A stretch of DNA of 64,000 bases from Cupriavidus yeoncheonensis (lineage in GTDB: Bacteria > Pseudomonadota > Gammaproteobacteria > Burkholderiales > Burkholderiaceae), in NCBI RefSeq assembly GCF_905397275.1, contig NZ_CAJPUY010000014.1, positions 123,638 through 187,637 of the forward strand, in the 5' to 3' direction. Below the pieces are notes generated by a model. It did not search any database, was not told the DNA's origin, and worked only from the letters and a program-made list of their open reading frames with translations. Within the stretch, counting starts at the first letter, position 1, and each line of letters opens with the position of its first letter. Of the stretch, positions 47,369-57,001 are shown piece after piece. The position numbers and the translations under genes were made by a program.

Positions 47369-48262
47369 ATGTCTTCCGCTCTCCTGCTGGTTCCCGACTT
47401 CAGCCTGATTCTGATCGGCTGGCTGCTGGTGCGTTATTCACCGTTTGACCGTGCCTTCTGGGGCGGCGTGGAGCGCCTGGTCTACTTCGTGCTGTTTCCC
47501 GCGCTGCTGCTGCAGTCGACCAACAGCGCGGTGTTCGATTTTTCCTCGACCTCGGCCATGCTCGGGCTCGCGCTGGCCGTCATGGCGTTCGGCATGGTCG
47601 CCGGGTACGCCGTCAAATGGGTGCTGCGCCCCGATGCCGTGGACTTTGCCTCGGGCCTGCAGACGGCATTCCGCTTCAATTCCTATATCGGTCTGGCGCT
47701 GGCATCGCGCATCGGTGGCAGCGAGGGCCTGGCGATGATGGCGGTGATCGTGGGCTGCACGGTGCCGCTGTGCAACGTGGCTGCGGTATGGGCGCTGGCG
47801 CGGCACGGCGATACGCGGCTGTGGCGCGAGCTGGCGCGCAATCCGCTGATCCTGGCCACCGCCGGCGGGCTGCTGACCAACCTGCTGGGGCTGCATGCGC
47901 CCGAGGTACTGGCTATGACGCTGAACCGGCTCGGCTCGGCCTCGACGGCGCTCGGCCTGATGACGGTGGGCGCGGGGCTGCAGATGAGCGGCGCGACCGG
48001 CACGGTCGGTCCGGTCGCGTGGTGGTCCGGCGTCAAGCTGCTCGCTATGCCTTGCCTGGCCTGGCTTGCGGGCCGGCTGCTGCCGCTGACGGAGCTGCAG
48101 TACCAGATCGTGGTGCTGTACGCCTCGCTGCCGACGGCATCGAGCGCTTATATCCTGGCCGTGCGCATGGGCGGCAACGGGCCCATGGTCGCCGCGACCA
48201 TCTCCGTGATGACGGTGGCTGCGATCCTCACCACGCCGGTCTGGCTCGCGCTGGTCAGCTGA
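47369..48262 (+). CDS. AEC-family (auxin efflux carrier) transporter
   Basis: A 297-aa inner-membrane protein with about ten hydrophobic helices in the AEC/BASS-like fold. It starts SSALLLVPDFSLILIGWLLV, and the second half has GLMTVGAGLQMSGATG and YASLPTASSAYILAVRMGGN, a typical AEC pattern. Bacterial members export dicarboxylates such as malate or malonate; the substrate here is unknown. Divergent from the chalcone-isomerase-like gene; its 3' end overlaps the convergent queG by 8 bases. Confidence 0.85.
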   Translation: MSSALLLVPDFSLILIGWLLVRYSPFDRAFWGGVERLVYFVLFPALLLQSTNSAVFDFSSTSAMLGLALAVMAFGMVAGYAVKWVLRPDAVDFASGLQTAFRFNSYIGLALASRIGGSEGLAMMAVIVGCTVPLCNVAAVWALARHGDTRLWRELARNPLILATAGGLLTNLLGLHAPEVLAMTLNRLGSASTALGLMTVGAGLQMSGATGTVGPVAWWSGVKLLAMPCLAWLAGRLLPLTELQYQIVVLYASLPTASSAYILAVRMGGNGPMVAATISVMTVAAILTTPVWLALVS

Positions 48263-49445
48263 CGGCCCGGTCCTGCGCGAGCGCCCAGTCGATGTGCTCG
48301 CGCACGAGGGGCGTGGCGTCGGCGCGGCGGCTTTTCAGGGCTGTGCGTATCCGTGCGGCCAGCGCGTGGTCTTGCGGGCGCTGGCCGGAGGCGGCGGTGC
48401 GCAGGCCATTGCCCAGTCCCACCGCAAGGTTGCGCAGCCAGCGTTCATGGCCGATGCGGCGGATCGGGCTGCCTTCCAGGCGCTGGTTGAACTCGGCCTC
48501 GGTCCACAGGAACAGGTCGACCATGTCCGCGGCGTCGAAGCCGTTGCGCACATCGAAGTCGGGCAGCGTGGCCCGGTGCGCGAACTTGTTCCACGGGCAG
48601 GCCAGCTGGCAGTCGTCGCAGCCATAGACGCGGTTGCCCATCGGTGCGCGAAATTGCTCGGGAATCGGACCCTTGTGCTCGATGGTCAGGTAAGAAATAC
48701 AACGGCGCGCGTCGAGCCTGTAGGGCGCAACGATGGCGTGCGTGGGGCAGATGTCGATGCAGCGATGGCAGTTGCCGCAGTGCGAGGCTTCAGGCGGGTC
48801 GGCCGGCAGCGGGACGTCGACCAGGATCTCGCCGAGAAAGAACATCGAGCCTCCGTCGCGGTCGAGCAGCAGCGTGTGCTTGCCGCGCCAGCCCAGGCCG
48901 CCCTGGCTGGCCAGCGCCACTTCCATCACCGGCGCGGAATCGGTGAAGACACGGTAGCCGAACGGGCCGATGGCGGTCTCGATGCGGCTCGCGAGCTGCT
49001 GCAGCCGGTTGCGCAGCACCTTGTGGTAGTCCCGGCCGCGCGCATAGAGCGAGAGCACGGCGGTGGCGGGTTGGTCGAGCCGTGCCAGCTCATGCCGGCG
49101 CCAGTCCGGCGCGGCCGTGGCGGGCAGGTAGGGCATGCGGGCCACGATGGCGCGTACCGTGCCGGGCACCAGTTCGGCGGGACGGGCGCGCCGCGGGCCG
49201 TGGTTCGCCATATAATCCATGTCGCCGTGGTAACCCCGGGCCAGCCATGCCATCAGCCCTGGCTCGGCATGGCTGAGATCGACGTCCGCGATGCGCACCG
49301 AGGCAAAGCCCAGCTCGGCGCCCCAGTCGCGGATCGATTGCACGAGCGCCTCCATGCCGCCTCCATCGCCTGTGTCGGCTGCATCGGCAGCGGCCACGGG
49401 CCGCGGAGTGGGGGCGCCTGGCGCTTCGGATGCTCGGTCGGTCAT
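48255..49445 (-). CDS. queG: Epoxyqueuosine reductase QueG
   Basis: A 396-aa cobalamin- and Fe-S-dependent enzyme that performs the last step of queuosine tRNA modification. Two [4Fe-4S] motifs are seen: HCGNCHRCIDICPTHAI and GCDDCQLACPWN. The N-terminal region has VRIADVDLSHAEPGLMAWLA and GYHGDMDYMANH, and the cobalamin-binding part RVFTDSAPVMEVALA and GWRGKHTLLL. The start at 49445 has a 40-residue polar N-terminal tail; Met at the GGGMEAL position is an alternative. Divergent from tsaE, 16 bases apart. Confidence 0.93.
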   Translation of the reverse strand: MTDRASEAPGAPTPRPVAAADAADTGDGGGMEALVQSIRDWGAELGFASVRIADVDLSHAEPGLMAWLARGYHGDMDYMANHGPRRARPAELVPGTVRAIVARMPYLPATAAPDWRRHELARLDQPATAVLSLYARGRDYHKVLRNRLQQLASRIETAIGPFGYRVFTDSAPVMEVALASQGGLGWRGKHTLLLDRDGGSMFFLGEILVDVPLPADPPEASHCGNCHRCIDICPTHAIVAPYRLDARRCISYLTIEHKGPIPEQFRAPMGNRVYGCDDCQLACPWNKFAHRATLPDFDVRNGFDAADMVDLFLWTEAEFNQRLEGSPIRRIGHERWLRNLAVGLGNGLRTAASGQRPQDHALAARIRTALKSRRADATPLVREHIDWALAQDRAVS

Positions 49446-49461
49446 CCCTGAATTGTACGCA

Positions 49462-49995
49462 ATGCCCCTGCTTGAAGAACGTTCCCTGACGCTGCCCGAC
49501 GAAGCCGCCACCGCCCGCTTCGGTGCGGCACTCGCCGGCGTGGTACGCGCCTTGCAACCCACCACCGTGCATGTGCAGCTCTCGGGCGACCTTGGCGCGG
49601 GCAAGACCACATTGTCCCGCGCCATCCTGCGTGCGCTCGGGCATGCCGGCAAGGTCCGCAGCCCGACCTACACGCTGTGCGAGCCCTACGACGTGGCGCG
49701 CGCCGACGGCTCGCCGCTGACGGTCTACCACTTCGACCTGTACCGTTTCGCCGACCCCGAGGAATGGATCGACGCGGGTTTCCGCGACTGCTTCGCCGAG
49801 CCCGCCTTCAATCTCGTGGAGTGGCCGGAAAAGGCCGGGCGCCTGCTCGGGGAACCGGATCTGCACGTGTTGCTCCAATCGGACATGGCCGCGGCCGATG
49901 TTATGGCGGATACGGCGGATATGGCCGGCGAGCGGCGGATCGCGACGCTGCGAGCCTATACTCACACTGGAATTACCCTGCTGAACGCATGCTGA
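49462..49995 (+). CDS. tsaE: tRNA threonylcarbamoyladenosine biosynthesis ATPase TsaE
   Basis: A 177-aa P-loop ATPase of the t6A machinery, working with TsaB and TsaD. Walker A is GDLGAGKTT (42-50), followed by RSPTYTLCEPYD, the HFDLYRFADPEEWIDAGF box and NLVEWPEKAGRLL. About 20 extra residues extend the C-terminus. Its stop overlaps the amiC start by 7 bases, a common tsaE-amiC pairing. The substrate-making enzyme Sua5 is encoded at 14294-15280. Confidence 0.94.
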   Translation: MPLLEERSLTLPDEAATARFGAALAGVVRALQPTTVHVQLSGDLGAGKTTLSRAILRALGHAGKVRSPTYTLCEPYDVARADGSPLTVYHFDLYRFADPEEWIDAGFRDCFAEPAFNLVEWPEKAGRLLGEPDLHVLLQSDMAAADVMADTADMAGERRIATLRAYTHTGITLLNAC

Positions 49996-51488
49996 TCAAG
50001 CGACTTGCCACCGACCGACCCGATGGACCCGACGGACTGCTGCAGGCGCGCCGCAAATGGATGGCGCAGTGCCTGAAGCTCAGTGCCGGCACGGTCGTGC
50101 TGACGCTCGCCGGACCGCAACTGGCCTTCGGTGCCGGCATCGTCGCCGTGCGCGTCTGGCCAGCGGAGGACTACACCCGCGTCACGATCGAATCCGACAC
50201 GCCGCTGGCTGCAGTGCACCAGATGATCCGTGACCCGGACCGGCTCGTGGTGGACATCGACGGCCTCGACCTCTCGCCCACGCTGCGCGAGCTGGTGGCC
50301 AAGATCACGCCGAACGATCCCTATATCCAGACCGTGCGCGTCGGCCAGAACCGTCCGCGCGTGGTGCGCATGGTGTTCGACCTGAAGGAGAACGTCGCGC
50401 CGCAGGTGTTCACGCTGGCGCCGATCGGCAGCTACAAGAACCGCCTGGTGTTTGACCTGTACCCCGTCAACCCGCCCGATCCGCTGTGGAAGCTGGTGCG
50501 CGACACCGAGGAAAAGCAGCGCCGCTTCGCCAACAGCGCGCCGCCGCCGGGTTCCGATGGCATAGCGGGCGCCCCGGCAGGCGCGGAAGAAGACGCCATC
50601 GGTGCGCTCGTGCGCAAGTTCGATGAGAAGGGCGACATGCCCGCGACCACGGCGCCGCCGCCGGCCATTGCCGCGGCCAGGCCGCCGAAGCCTTCCGCAC
50701 CCGTGGTGCCCAGGCCGAACGCGCCGGTGGTCCCGCCGGTCGCGCAGGGCGATCCCACCGCCGAGCGCCCGTTCAAGATGCGCCGCCTGCTGACGGTGGC
50801 GATCGATCCCGGCCACGGCGGCGAAGACCCCGGTGCCATCGGTGCATCGGGATCGCGCGAGAAGGACGTGGTGCTCCAGATCGCCCACCGGCTGCGCGCG
50901 AAGATCGATGCGCAGCCCAATATGCGCGCGATGATGACGCGCGATGCCGATTTCTTCGTGCCGCTGAACGTGCGCGTGCAGAAGGCGCGCCGCGTGCAGG
51001 CCGACCTGTTCGTGTCGATCCACGCCGATGCCTTCCTGTCGCCGGAAGCGAAGGGTGCATCGGTGTTTGCGCTGTCGGAACGCGGGGCTTCCAGCACGGC
51101 CGCGCGCTGGCTGGCCAACAAGGAAAACGCCTCGGACCTGATTGGCGGGGCCAACCTGAACAAGGATGCGCAGGTCGCGCGCGTGCTGCTGGACCTGTCG
51201 ACCACGGCGCAGATCAACGACAGCCTGCAGGTCGGCAAGGCCGTGCTGCAGGAAATCGGTGGCATCAACCGGCTGCACAAGGGCAGTGTCGAACAGGCCG
51301 GGTTTGCGGTGCTGAAGGCGCCCGACATTCCGTCGATCCTGGTCGAGACGGCCTTCATCAGCAACCCCGAGGAAGAGCGCAAGCTCAATGACGACGCGCA
51401 CCAGGAGCAGCTCGCCAACGCCATCCTGCGCGGGATCCGCAGCTACTTCGCGCGCAATCCGCCGTTGTCGAAGAATCCCTCGGTGTAG
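49989..51488 (+). CDS. amiC: N-acetylmuramoyl-L-alanine amidase AmiC type (AMIN plus Amidase_3)
   Basis: A 499-aa periplasmic zinc amidase cleaving peptidoglycan for daughter-cell separation. The N-terminus (QARRKWMAQCLKLSAGTVVL) resembles a Tat-like signal, but only RRK precedes the hydrophobic stretch. The AMIN domain (about 50-160) directs it to the septum, and a Pro/Ala-rich linker spans about 180-255. The Amidase_3 domain has VAIDPGHGGEDPGAIG, FVSIHADAFLSPEAKGASVF and ILVETAFISNPEEE with the catalytic Glu. A strong terminator follows. Confidence 0.93.
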   Translation: MLIKRLATDRPDGPDGLLQARRKWMAQCLKLSAGTVVLTLAGPQLAFGAGIVAVRVWPAEDYTRVTIESDTPLAAVHQMIRDPDRLVVDIDGLDLSPTLRELVAKITPNDPYIQTVRVGQNRPRVVRMVFDLKENVAPQVFTLAPIGSYKNRLVFDLYPVNPPDPLWKLVRDTEEKQRRFANSAPPPGSDGIAGAPAGAEEDAIGALVRKFDEKGDMPATTAPPPAIAAARPPKPSAPVVPRPNAPVVPPVAQGDPTAERPFKMRRLLTVAIDPGHGGEDPGAIGASGSREKDVVLQIAHRLRAKIDAQPNMRAMMTRDADFFVPLNVRVQKARRVQADLFVSIHADAFLSPEAKGASVFALSERGASSTAARWLANKENASDLIGGANLNKDAQVARVLLDLSTTAQINDSLQVGKAVLQEIGGINRLHKGSVEQAGFAVLKAPDIPSILVETAFISNPEEERKLNDDAHQEQLANAILRGIRSYFARNPPLSKNPSV

Positions 51489-51505
51489 CGGGGCACGGGG
51501 CGGAA

Positions 51506-51539
51506 AAGAAAAACGGGGGATGCGTCCCCCGTTTTTTTA
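51506..51539 (+). terminator. Rho-independent terminator after amiC
   Basis: Perfect 10-bp stem AAACGGGGGA (51511-51520) and TCCCCCGTTT (51525-51534) with loop TGCG, then more T. It can act on both strands and also ends the convergent SBF-like gene's transcript. Confidence 0.92.
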
Positions 51540-51554
51540 TCCATGCGGTGAAGG

Positions 51555-52571
51555 TCAGGCGCGTGCCGCGGCCCTGTCCTCGACCAGCGCATCGCGATCC
51601 GCATACCGCGCGGCAATCACCGAGCACACGATGAGCTGCAACTGGTGATAGACCATCAGCGGCAACACCAGCAGCCCCAGCGCCGGATGTCCGGCAAACA
51701 GGATGTTGGCCATGGGAATGCCGTTGGCCAGGCTCTTCTTGGAGCCGCAGAACACAGCCGTGATCTCGTCTTCGACGCTGAAGTGCAGGCGGCGCGCAAC
51801 GAACGTGGTCGTGCCCAGCACGACGAACAGCAGCACGGCGGCCAGCCCCATCACCGCGGCGATGGTCTGCCACTGGTAGTGGTGCCACAGGCCCTGGGCG
51901 GTCGCGTCGCAGAACGACGAGTAGACGATCAGCACGATCACGCCGCGGTCGATCTTGTTGGTGATGTGCTTCTTCTTTGCCAGCCAGTTGGCGATCAGCG
52001 GGCGCAGCAGCTGCCCCAGCGCGAACGGCAGCAACAGCTGCAGCGCCACGCCCGTGAGTGCCTTGCCCAGCGGCATCGACGCGCCGCTGGCGCTGATCAC
52101 CAGACCCATCAGCAGCGGCGTGACCGCCATGCCGATCAGGCCCGAGATGGTGGCGTTGAAGATCGCGCCGGGCACGTTGCCGCGCGCCATCGACGTCATG
52201 GCCACCGACGACGATACCGTGGACGGCAGCGCGCAAAGATAGAACACGCCGAGCAGCAGGTCCGGCGGCAGCGAGTTGCGCAGCGACAGCATCAGCAGCA
52301 GGCCGACCACCGGGAACACGACGTAGGTGAACGCCTGCACGAACACGTGCAGGCGCCAGTGCCGGGCGCCCGCCACGAGCTTGTCACGCGACAAGGCCGC
52401 GCCGTGCAGGAAGAAGACGAGTGCCACGCCCAGGCTGGTGACGGTGCCAAGGTGCAGCGGGCCGCGGCTGCTGCCGAACTCGGGTGCGAGCAGGGCAATG
52501 CCGATGGCCGTCAGCATGATCAGGACGAAGCCGTCGATCAGGTCGTAGAGTTTCTTGAGCTTGGAAAGCAT
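51555..52571 (-). CDS. SBF-like (bile acid:sodium symporter family) transporter
   Basis: A 338-aa inner-membrane protein with about ten helices, of the SBF-like/YfeH-type branch. Conserved stretches are FFLHGAALSRDKLVAGARHW, LCALPSTVSSSVAMTSMARG, GNVPGAIFNATISGLIGM and VFCGSKKSLANGIPMANILF. Substrates in this branch are mostly unknown organic anions. Divergent from a LysR regulator, which probably controls it. Confidence 0.88.
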   Translation of the reverse strand: MLSKLKKLYDLIDGFVLIMLTAIGIALLAPEFGSSRGPLHLGTVTSLGVALVFFLHGAALSRDKLVAGARHWRLHVFVQAFTYVVFPVVGLLLMLSLRNSLPPDLLLGVFYLCALPSTVSSSVAMTSMARGNVPGAIFNATISGLIGMAVTPLLMGLVISASGASMPLGKALTGVALQLLLPFALGQLLRPLIANWLAKKKHITNKIDRGVIVLIVYSSFCDATAQGLWHHYQWQTIAAVMGLAAVLLFVVLGTTTFVARRLHFSVEDEITAVFCGSKKSLANGIPMANILFAGHPALGLLVLPLMVYHQLQLIVCSVIAARYADRDALVEDRAAARA

Positions 52572-52630
52572 GCTGGACTTCTAAGACTTCTAAGGGTTTA
52601 GCCTAGTATTGGACGACACCCGAGTCTAGA

Positions 52631-52651
52631 ATGCAAATTCATTTATTGCAT
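52631..52651. promoter_or_regulatory. Candidate LysR operator
   Basis: Inverted repeat ATGCAA (52631-52636) and TTGCAT (52646-52651) with a 9-nt AT-rich spacer, in the 99-bp gap between the SBF-like and LysR genes, 20 bases upstream of the regulator's start. A further ATTCAT-type half follows. The assignment is inferred from position and symmetry. Confidence 0.45.
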
Positions 52652-52670
52652 TCATTTATCTCGTCGTTGC

Positions 52671-53585
52671 ATGAATTACACAGTCCGGCAGTTGCGGGTG
52701 TTCCTGGCCGTGGCGGAAAAGGGCGGTTTCAGCCGGGCGGCGGACGCTGTCGGCCTGACCCAGTCCGCTGTCAGCCGCGGCGTCGCGGAGCTTGAAGAAT
52801 CACTTGGCGTGCGGCTGCTGGATCGCACCACGCGCGAGGTCGTGCTGACCCCGGCTGGTCATGCGCTCGCGCCCGCCCTTGAACGACTGCTGGGCCAGCT
52901 CGACGACACGCTCGAAGACACCCGTCAGCTCGGCGAGCACTATCGTGGCCGCGTGGTGATAGCCGGGGCCCCGACGATCTCGGCGCGGCTGATGCCGATG
53001 TATGTGTCCGCGTGCGCGGCGCAATACCCGGAAATCCGCCTGACCGTGCGCGACAACGTGCAGGCGGATGGCCTTGAGCAGGTGCGCGTCGGCGGCGTGG
53101 ATTTCGGCGTGCTGATCGACCCGCTGGCGCATGACGGGCTGACCATCGAGCCGCTGGTGACGGATCCGTTCTGCTTTGTGTGCCGGCGCGACCATCCGCT
53201 CGCGCAGCAGAAGACGGTCCCGTGGGCGGCGTTGGACGGCATGCGACTGGTGCTGCTGGACTTCGCCTCTGGCAGCCGGCCGCTGATCGATCGCGTGTTC
53301 GGGCGCCACGGCATCGTGCCACGGGTGGTTCAGGAAATGGGCCACTCGGCGAGCGTGTTCGGCATGGTGGAGGCGGGCATCGGCGCCTCGGTGTTGCCGA
53401 CTTACTCGCTGCCGCTGCCGGCGGCGTCGCCACTGGTATGGCGGCCACTGGTGCCGCGCGAAGAGCGCCGCATCGTCATGGTCCGGCGCGCGGATCGCTC
53501 GCTGTCGCCGGCCGCCGCGGCGGTATGGTCACTGGTCCGCAATCTCAGCATCACCGCGGCCGGGCCGGAGCCGGAGGCCGCCTGA
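52671..53585 (+). CDS. LysR-family regulator divergent from the SBF-like transporter
   Basis: A 304-aa LysR regulator. The winged HTH is in YTVRQLRVFLAVAEKGGFSR and VGLTQSAVSRGVAELEESLG; the effector domain follows from about residue 90 (GRVVIAGAPTISARLMP). It probably regulates the divergent transporter gene. Its 3' end converges on the methyltransferase gene 15 bases away. Confidence 0.9.
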   Translation: MNYTVRQLRVFLAVAEKGGFSRAADAVGLTQSAVSRGVAELEESLGVRLLDRTTREVVLTPAGHALAPALERLLGQLDDTLEDTRQLGEHYRGRVVIAGAPTISARLMPMYVSACAAQYPEIRLTVRDNVQADGLEQVRVGGVDFGVLIDPLAHDGLTIEPLVTDPFCFVCRRDHPLAQQKTVPWAALDGMRLVLLDFASGSRPLIDRVFGRHGIVPRVVQEMGHSASVFGMVEAGIGASVLPTYSLPLPAASPLVWRPLVPREERRIVMVRRADRSLSPAAAAVWSLVRNLSITAAGPEPEAA

Positions 53586-53600
53586 GCGGCTTCAGCGGTC

Positions 53601-54386
53601 TCAGCGTGCCCGGGCGGTGACCATGACCGCTTCCAGGTCGAAGCTGCCGTCCACCTGCACGCGATAGTGCTCGCGTACTTCGGCGGGCGCGAGCTGCCAC
53701 AGGTGGCGGATGGCTTCGACCGCCACCGGCGCGGTGCGCATGCGCGTGACCCAGCTTTCGAACTCGATGCCGATGCGCCAGGCCGGCGAGACGCCGATTT
53801 CATCGGCCGCGAAGCCTGCCGACTCGAACATCGCGCGCCAGGCCGGGCCGGTGTAGTCGCGCACGTGCGACGGATCGCGCAGCAACTCGACCGATTGCAG
53901 CCACGTGTCGCGCAAGGGATCCTCGGCGCCGGCGATATCGATCAGCACGACCTTGCCACCGGGCTTGAGCACGCGGCGCATTTCGCGCAACGCCGCCGGC
54001 ACATTGCGCCAGTGGTGGGCGCTCATGCGCGACACCACGGCGCAGAAGGTGCCGTCTTCGAACGGGAGCGTTTCCGCGGCGCCCTGGCGGGTAACGATGT
54101 TGGCGAGCCCGCGGTCGCGCGCGGCGCCCGCTACGACATCGAGCATTTCCAGGGACAGGTCATAGGCCGTGACCGTGCCAGCCACGGTCGCGGCGGCGAA
54201 GCTGGCGTGCCCAGCGCCGCAGCCCAGGTCCAGCACCGTGCTGGAGGCGCGCTTGTCGGCCGGGATCAGGTCCGCCAGCTCCTGCCTGAGCTGTTCCAGG
54301 TCCGCCCCTTGCGCGTGGACGGCGCTGGTGAGGTAGGCGCTGGCGGTGGCACCGAACTGGGCGGCGACGAGTTCCTGTTGTTGCAT
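53601..54386 (-). CDS. Class I SAM-dependent methyltransferase
   Basis: A 261-aa methyltransferase. Motif I is TVLDLGCGAGHASFAA, with AETLPFEDGTFCAVVSRMSA and MRRVLKPGGKVVLIDI following; this resembles UbiE/YcgJ-type small-molecule methyltransferases. The substrate cannot be told. The start at 54386 has AGGAG at good distance; an in-frame start 24 bases upstream is weaker. Divergent from an HTH regulator. Confidence 0.87.
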   Translation of the reverse strand: MQQQELVAAQFGATASAYLTSAVHAQGADLEQLRQELADLIPADKRASSTVLDLGCGAGHASFAAATVAGTVTAYDLSLEMLDVVAGAARDRGLANIVTRQGAAETLPFEDGTFCAVVSRMSAHHWRNVPAALREMRRVLKPGGKVVLIDIAGAEDPLRDTWLQSVELLRDPSHVRDYTGPAWRAMFESAGFAADEIGVSPAWRIGIEFESWVTRMRTAPVAVEAIRHLWQLAPAEVREHYRVQVDGSFDLEAVMVTARAR

Positions 54387-54471
54387 GGCTGGCTCCTGAA
54401 CCGGCTGCATGCCGGTCTTCTGACGGTTCTGGGGACTTGCCCGCAGTGCGGGTCCGGACTACTGTAGGACG

Positions 54472-54515
54472 ACCGTTTTCCCGGTACAAGTCACCGTTTT
54501 ATCCTGGTATAAGAC
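54472..54515. promoter_or_regulatory. Tandem direct repeat in the methyltransferase / HTH regulator intergenic region
   Basis: Two abutting imperfect copies: ACCGTTTTCCCGGTACAAG at 54472-54490 and ACCGTTTTATCCTGGTATA plus AGAC at 54493-54515. They end 11 bases before the HTH gene's ATG and lie in a 139-bp divergent region, so they are candidate operators or overlapping promoters. Confidence 0.5.
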
Positions 54516-54525
54516 GCACCAGCCT

Positions 54526-55362
54526 ATGGCCGAATCTATCTCAGATACCTTTGCACAGCCTGACAATCCGCCGGATCCGGGGGCGGCCGCGCTGGTCACG
54601 CGCGAAGCGGTGCTCGGCGCATTCCTGCGCGCGCACCGCGAACGCCTGGCGCCGGACGACGTGGGCCTGCCCCCCGGCCGGCGCCGGCGCACGCCCGGCC
54701 TGCGCCGCGAGGAGGTGGCCCAGCTTGCCGGGCTGAGTGCCACGTGGGTGACATGGCTGGAGCAGGGCCGCCCGGTCGCGCTGTCGGCCCGCGCGCTGGC
54801 GAGCCTGGCCACCGCGCTGCGCCTGTCCCGCGCCGAACGGGCCTACCTGTTCGAACTGGCCGGGCGGCGCGATGCACAGCCGGCCGGCAGCGAAGCGGTG
54901 CCATCGGCTGTCATGGCCAGCGTACATGCCATCAACGGCCCGGCCTACCTGCTGGATCGCCAGTGGAACGCGCTGGCGTGGAACGAGGCGGCGGCGCGGC
55001 TGTTCGTCGGCTGGCTCGATGCCGACAGCCCTGAGCGCAACCTGCTGCGTGCAATGTTCCTGTCCGCGCCCCTGCAGGCGCTAGTCGACGACTGGCCCCA
55101 CCGGGCCGGGCGCCTGGTGGCGGAATTCCGCGCGCATAGCATCCGCCACGCGGACGATGCGCCGATGCGCGCGCTGATCGAGGGATTGATGGCGGAAAGC
55201 CCGGCCTTTGGCGCCGCCTGGCTGTCGCAGGACGTGGAAGACCGGGAGGGCGGGCACCGCGGCTTCCACCATCCGGCGCTCGGCGCGCTGCAGTTCGCGC
55301 AGCTTACGCTATGGCCGGCGGCAGCGCCGGGGTTGATGCTGGTGATGCTGCTGCCGGCCTGA
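54526..55362 (+). CDS. HTH (XRE-like) regulator with MmyB-type ligand-binding domain
   Basis: A 278-aa regulator. An N-terminal Cro/CI-like HTH (REAVLGAFLRAHRERLAPDD, then PGLRREEVAQLAGLSATWVT and WLEQGRPVALSARALASLA) is followed by a MmyB-like PAS-related domain (INGPAYLLDRQWNALAWNEA, HHPALGALQFAQLTLWPAAA). Such regulators often repress the divergent gene, here a methyltransferase. The inducing ligand is unknown. Confidence 0.88.
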   Translation: MAESISDTFAQPDNPPDPGAAALVTREAVLGAFLRAHRERLAPDDVGLPPGRRRRTPGLRREEVAQLAGLSATWVTWLEQGRPVALSARALASLATALRLSRAERAYLFELAGRRDAQPAGSEAVPSAVMASVHAINGPAYLLDRQWNALAWNEAAARLFVGWLDADSPERNLLRAMFLSAPLQALVDDWPHRAGRLVAEFRAHSIRHADDAPMRALIEGLMAESPAFGAAWLSQDVEDREGGHRGFHHPALGALQFAQLTLWPAAAPGLMLVMLLPA

Positions 55363-55404
55363 GGCCCGCAGCGGCAGGGGGAGAGCAGCCGCTTACTTGG
55401 GCTC

Positions 55405-56163
55405 TTACTTGGGCTGCATCCGGATCGCGCCGTCGAGGCGGATCACTTCACCATTGAGCATAGTGTTGCCGATGATGGCCTTGGCCAGCTTGGCGTACTC
55501 GGCCGGGCGGCCGAGGCGCGGCGGGAACGGCACCATCTTGCCGAGTGCGTCCTGGACTTCCGGCGGCATGCCCAGCAGCATCGGCGTCTCGAACAGGCCG
55601 GGGGCGATCGTCATGCAGCGCACGCCGTCACGCGACAGGTCGCGCGCGATGGCCAGGGTCATGCCGACCACGCCGCCCTTCGAGGCCGCATAGGCGGCTT
55701 GCCCGATCTGGCCATCGAACGCCGCCACCGAGGCGGTGTTGATGATGACGCCGCGCTCACCTTCGGCATCGGGCATGTTCTGCACCATGGCTGCGGCCGC
55801 CAGCCGGATCATGTTGAAGGTGCCGACCAGGTTGACGCGGATGGTCTTGTCGAAGGCATCGAGCGGATGCGGGCCGTTCTTGCCTACGGTCTTGCTGGCA
55901 ACGGCGATGCCGGCGCAGTTGACCAGTCCCGCCACGCGGCCCAGCGACTGCGCGGCGGCGACGACGGCCTGGCCATCGATTTCGGACGCCACGTCGCACT
56001 TGACGAAAGCGCCGCCCAGTTCCTGCGCGAGCGCGTTGCCCGCAGCCTCGTTCAGGTCGGCAATGACGACCTTGCCGCCGGCCTCGGCAATCATGCGCGC
56101 GGTGCCGGCGCCCAGGCCCGACGCGCCGCCCGTGACGATGAATACATTGCCCTGGATGTCCAT
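55405..56163 (-). CDS. SDR-family 3-hydroxyacyl-CoA dehydrogenase (type II-like)
   Basis: A 252-aa short-chain dehydrogenase. The NAD-binding Gly motif is [10 protein letters not shown] (11-20), followed by [11 protein letters not shown] and the catalytic set Asn111, Ser145, Tyr158 and Lys162 (AAYAASKGG). The sequence resembles HSD17B10-type 3-hydroxyacyl-CoA dehydrogenases, so a role in fatty or branched acyl-CoA oxidation is likely. A 12-bp tandem duplication (55392-55415) spans the stop codon. Downstream of adk on the same strand, but a terminator separates them. Confidence 0.87.
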   Translation of the reverse strand: MDIQGNVFIVTGGASGLGAGTARMIAEAGGKVVIADLNEAAGNALAQELGGAFVKCDVASEIDGQAVVAAAQSLGRVAGLVNCAGIAVASKTVGKNGPHPLDAFDKTIRVNLVGTFNMIRLAAAAMVQNMPDAEGERGVIINTASVAAFDGQIGQAAYAASKGGVVGMTLAIARDLSRDGVRCMTIAPGLFETPMLLGMPPEVQDALGKMVPFPPRLGRPAEYAKLAKAIIGNTMLNGEVIRLDGAIRMQPK

Positions 56164-56285
56164 CTGCTGTCTCCTCTATGACCAGTCGCGGTGGCGACTG
56201 CCGTTTACGTAAACGTCAACTCTCGCGCTATTGTACGGAGCCATGGGTGGCTGGCAAGAGGGAAAGTCATGCATGGCGAAGAAAC

Positions 56286-56315
56286 AAAAAAAGCGACCCG
56301 GAGGTCGCTTTTTTT
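56286..56315. terminator. Rho-independent terminator after adk
   Basis: Stem GCGACC (56293-56298) and GGTCGC (56303-56308), loop CGGA, flanked by a 7-base A-run and a 7-base T-run that extend the stem. It lies 21 bases past the adk stop and separates adk from the SDR gene. Confidence 0.93.
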
Positions 56316-56335
56316 GGGTCGGCGGTGCCCGAAGC

Positions 56336-57001
<666 letters not shown>

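Noticed and set aside
55392..55415. 12-bp perfect tandem duplication (CTTACTTGGGCT twice) at the SDR stop codon
   Set aside because: The first copy read on the minus strand already contains the stop, so the protein is unaffected; likely simple slippage.
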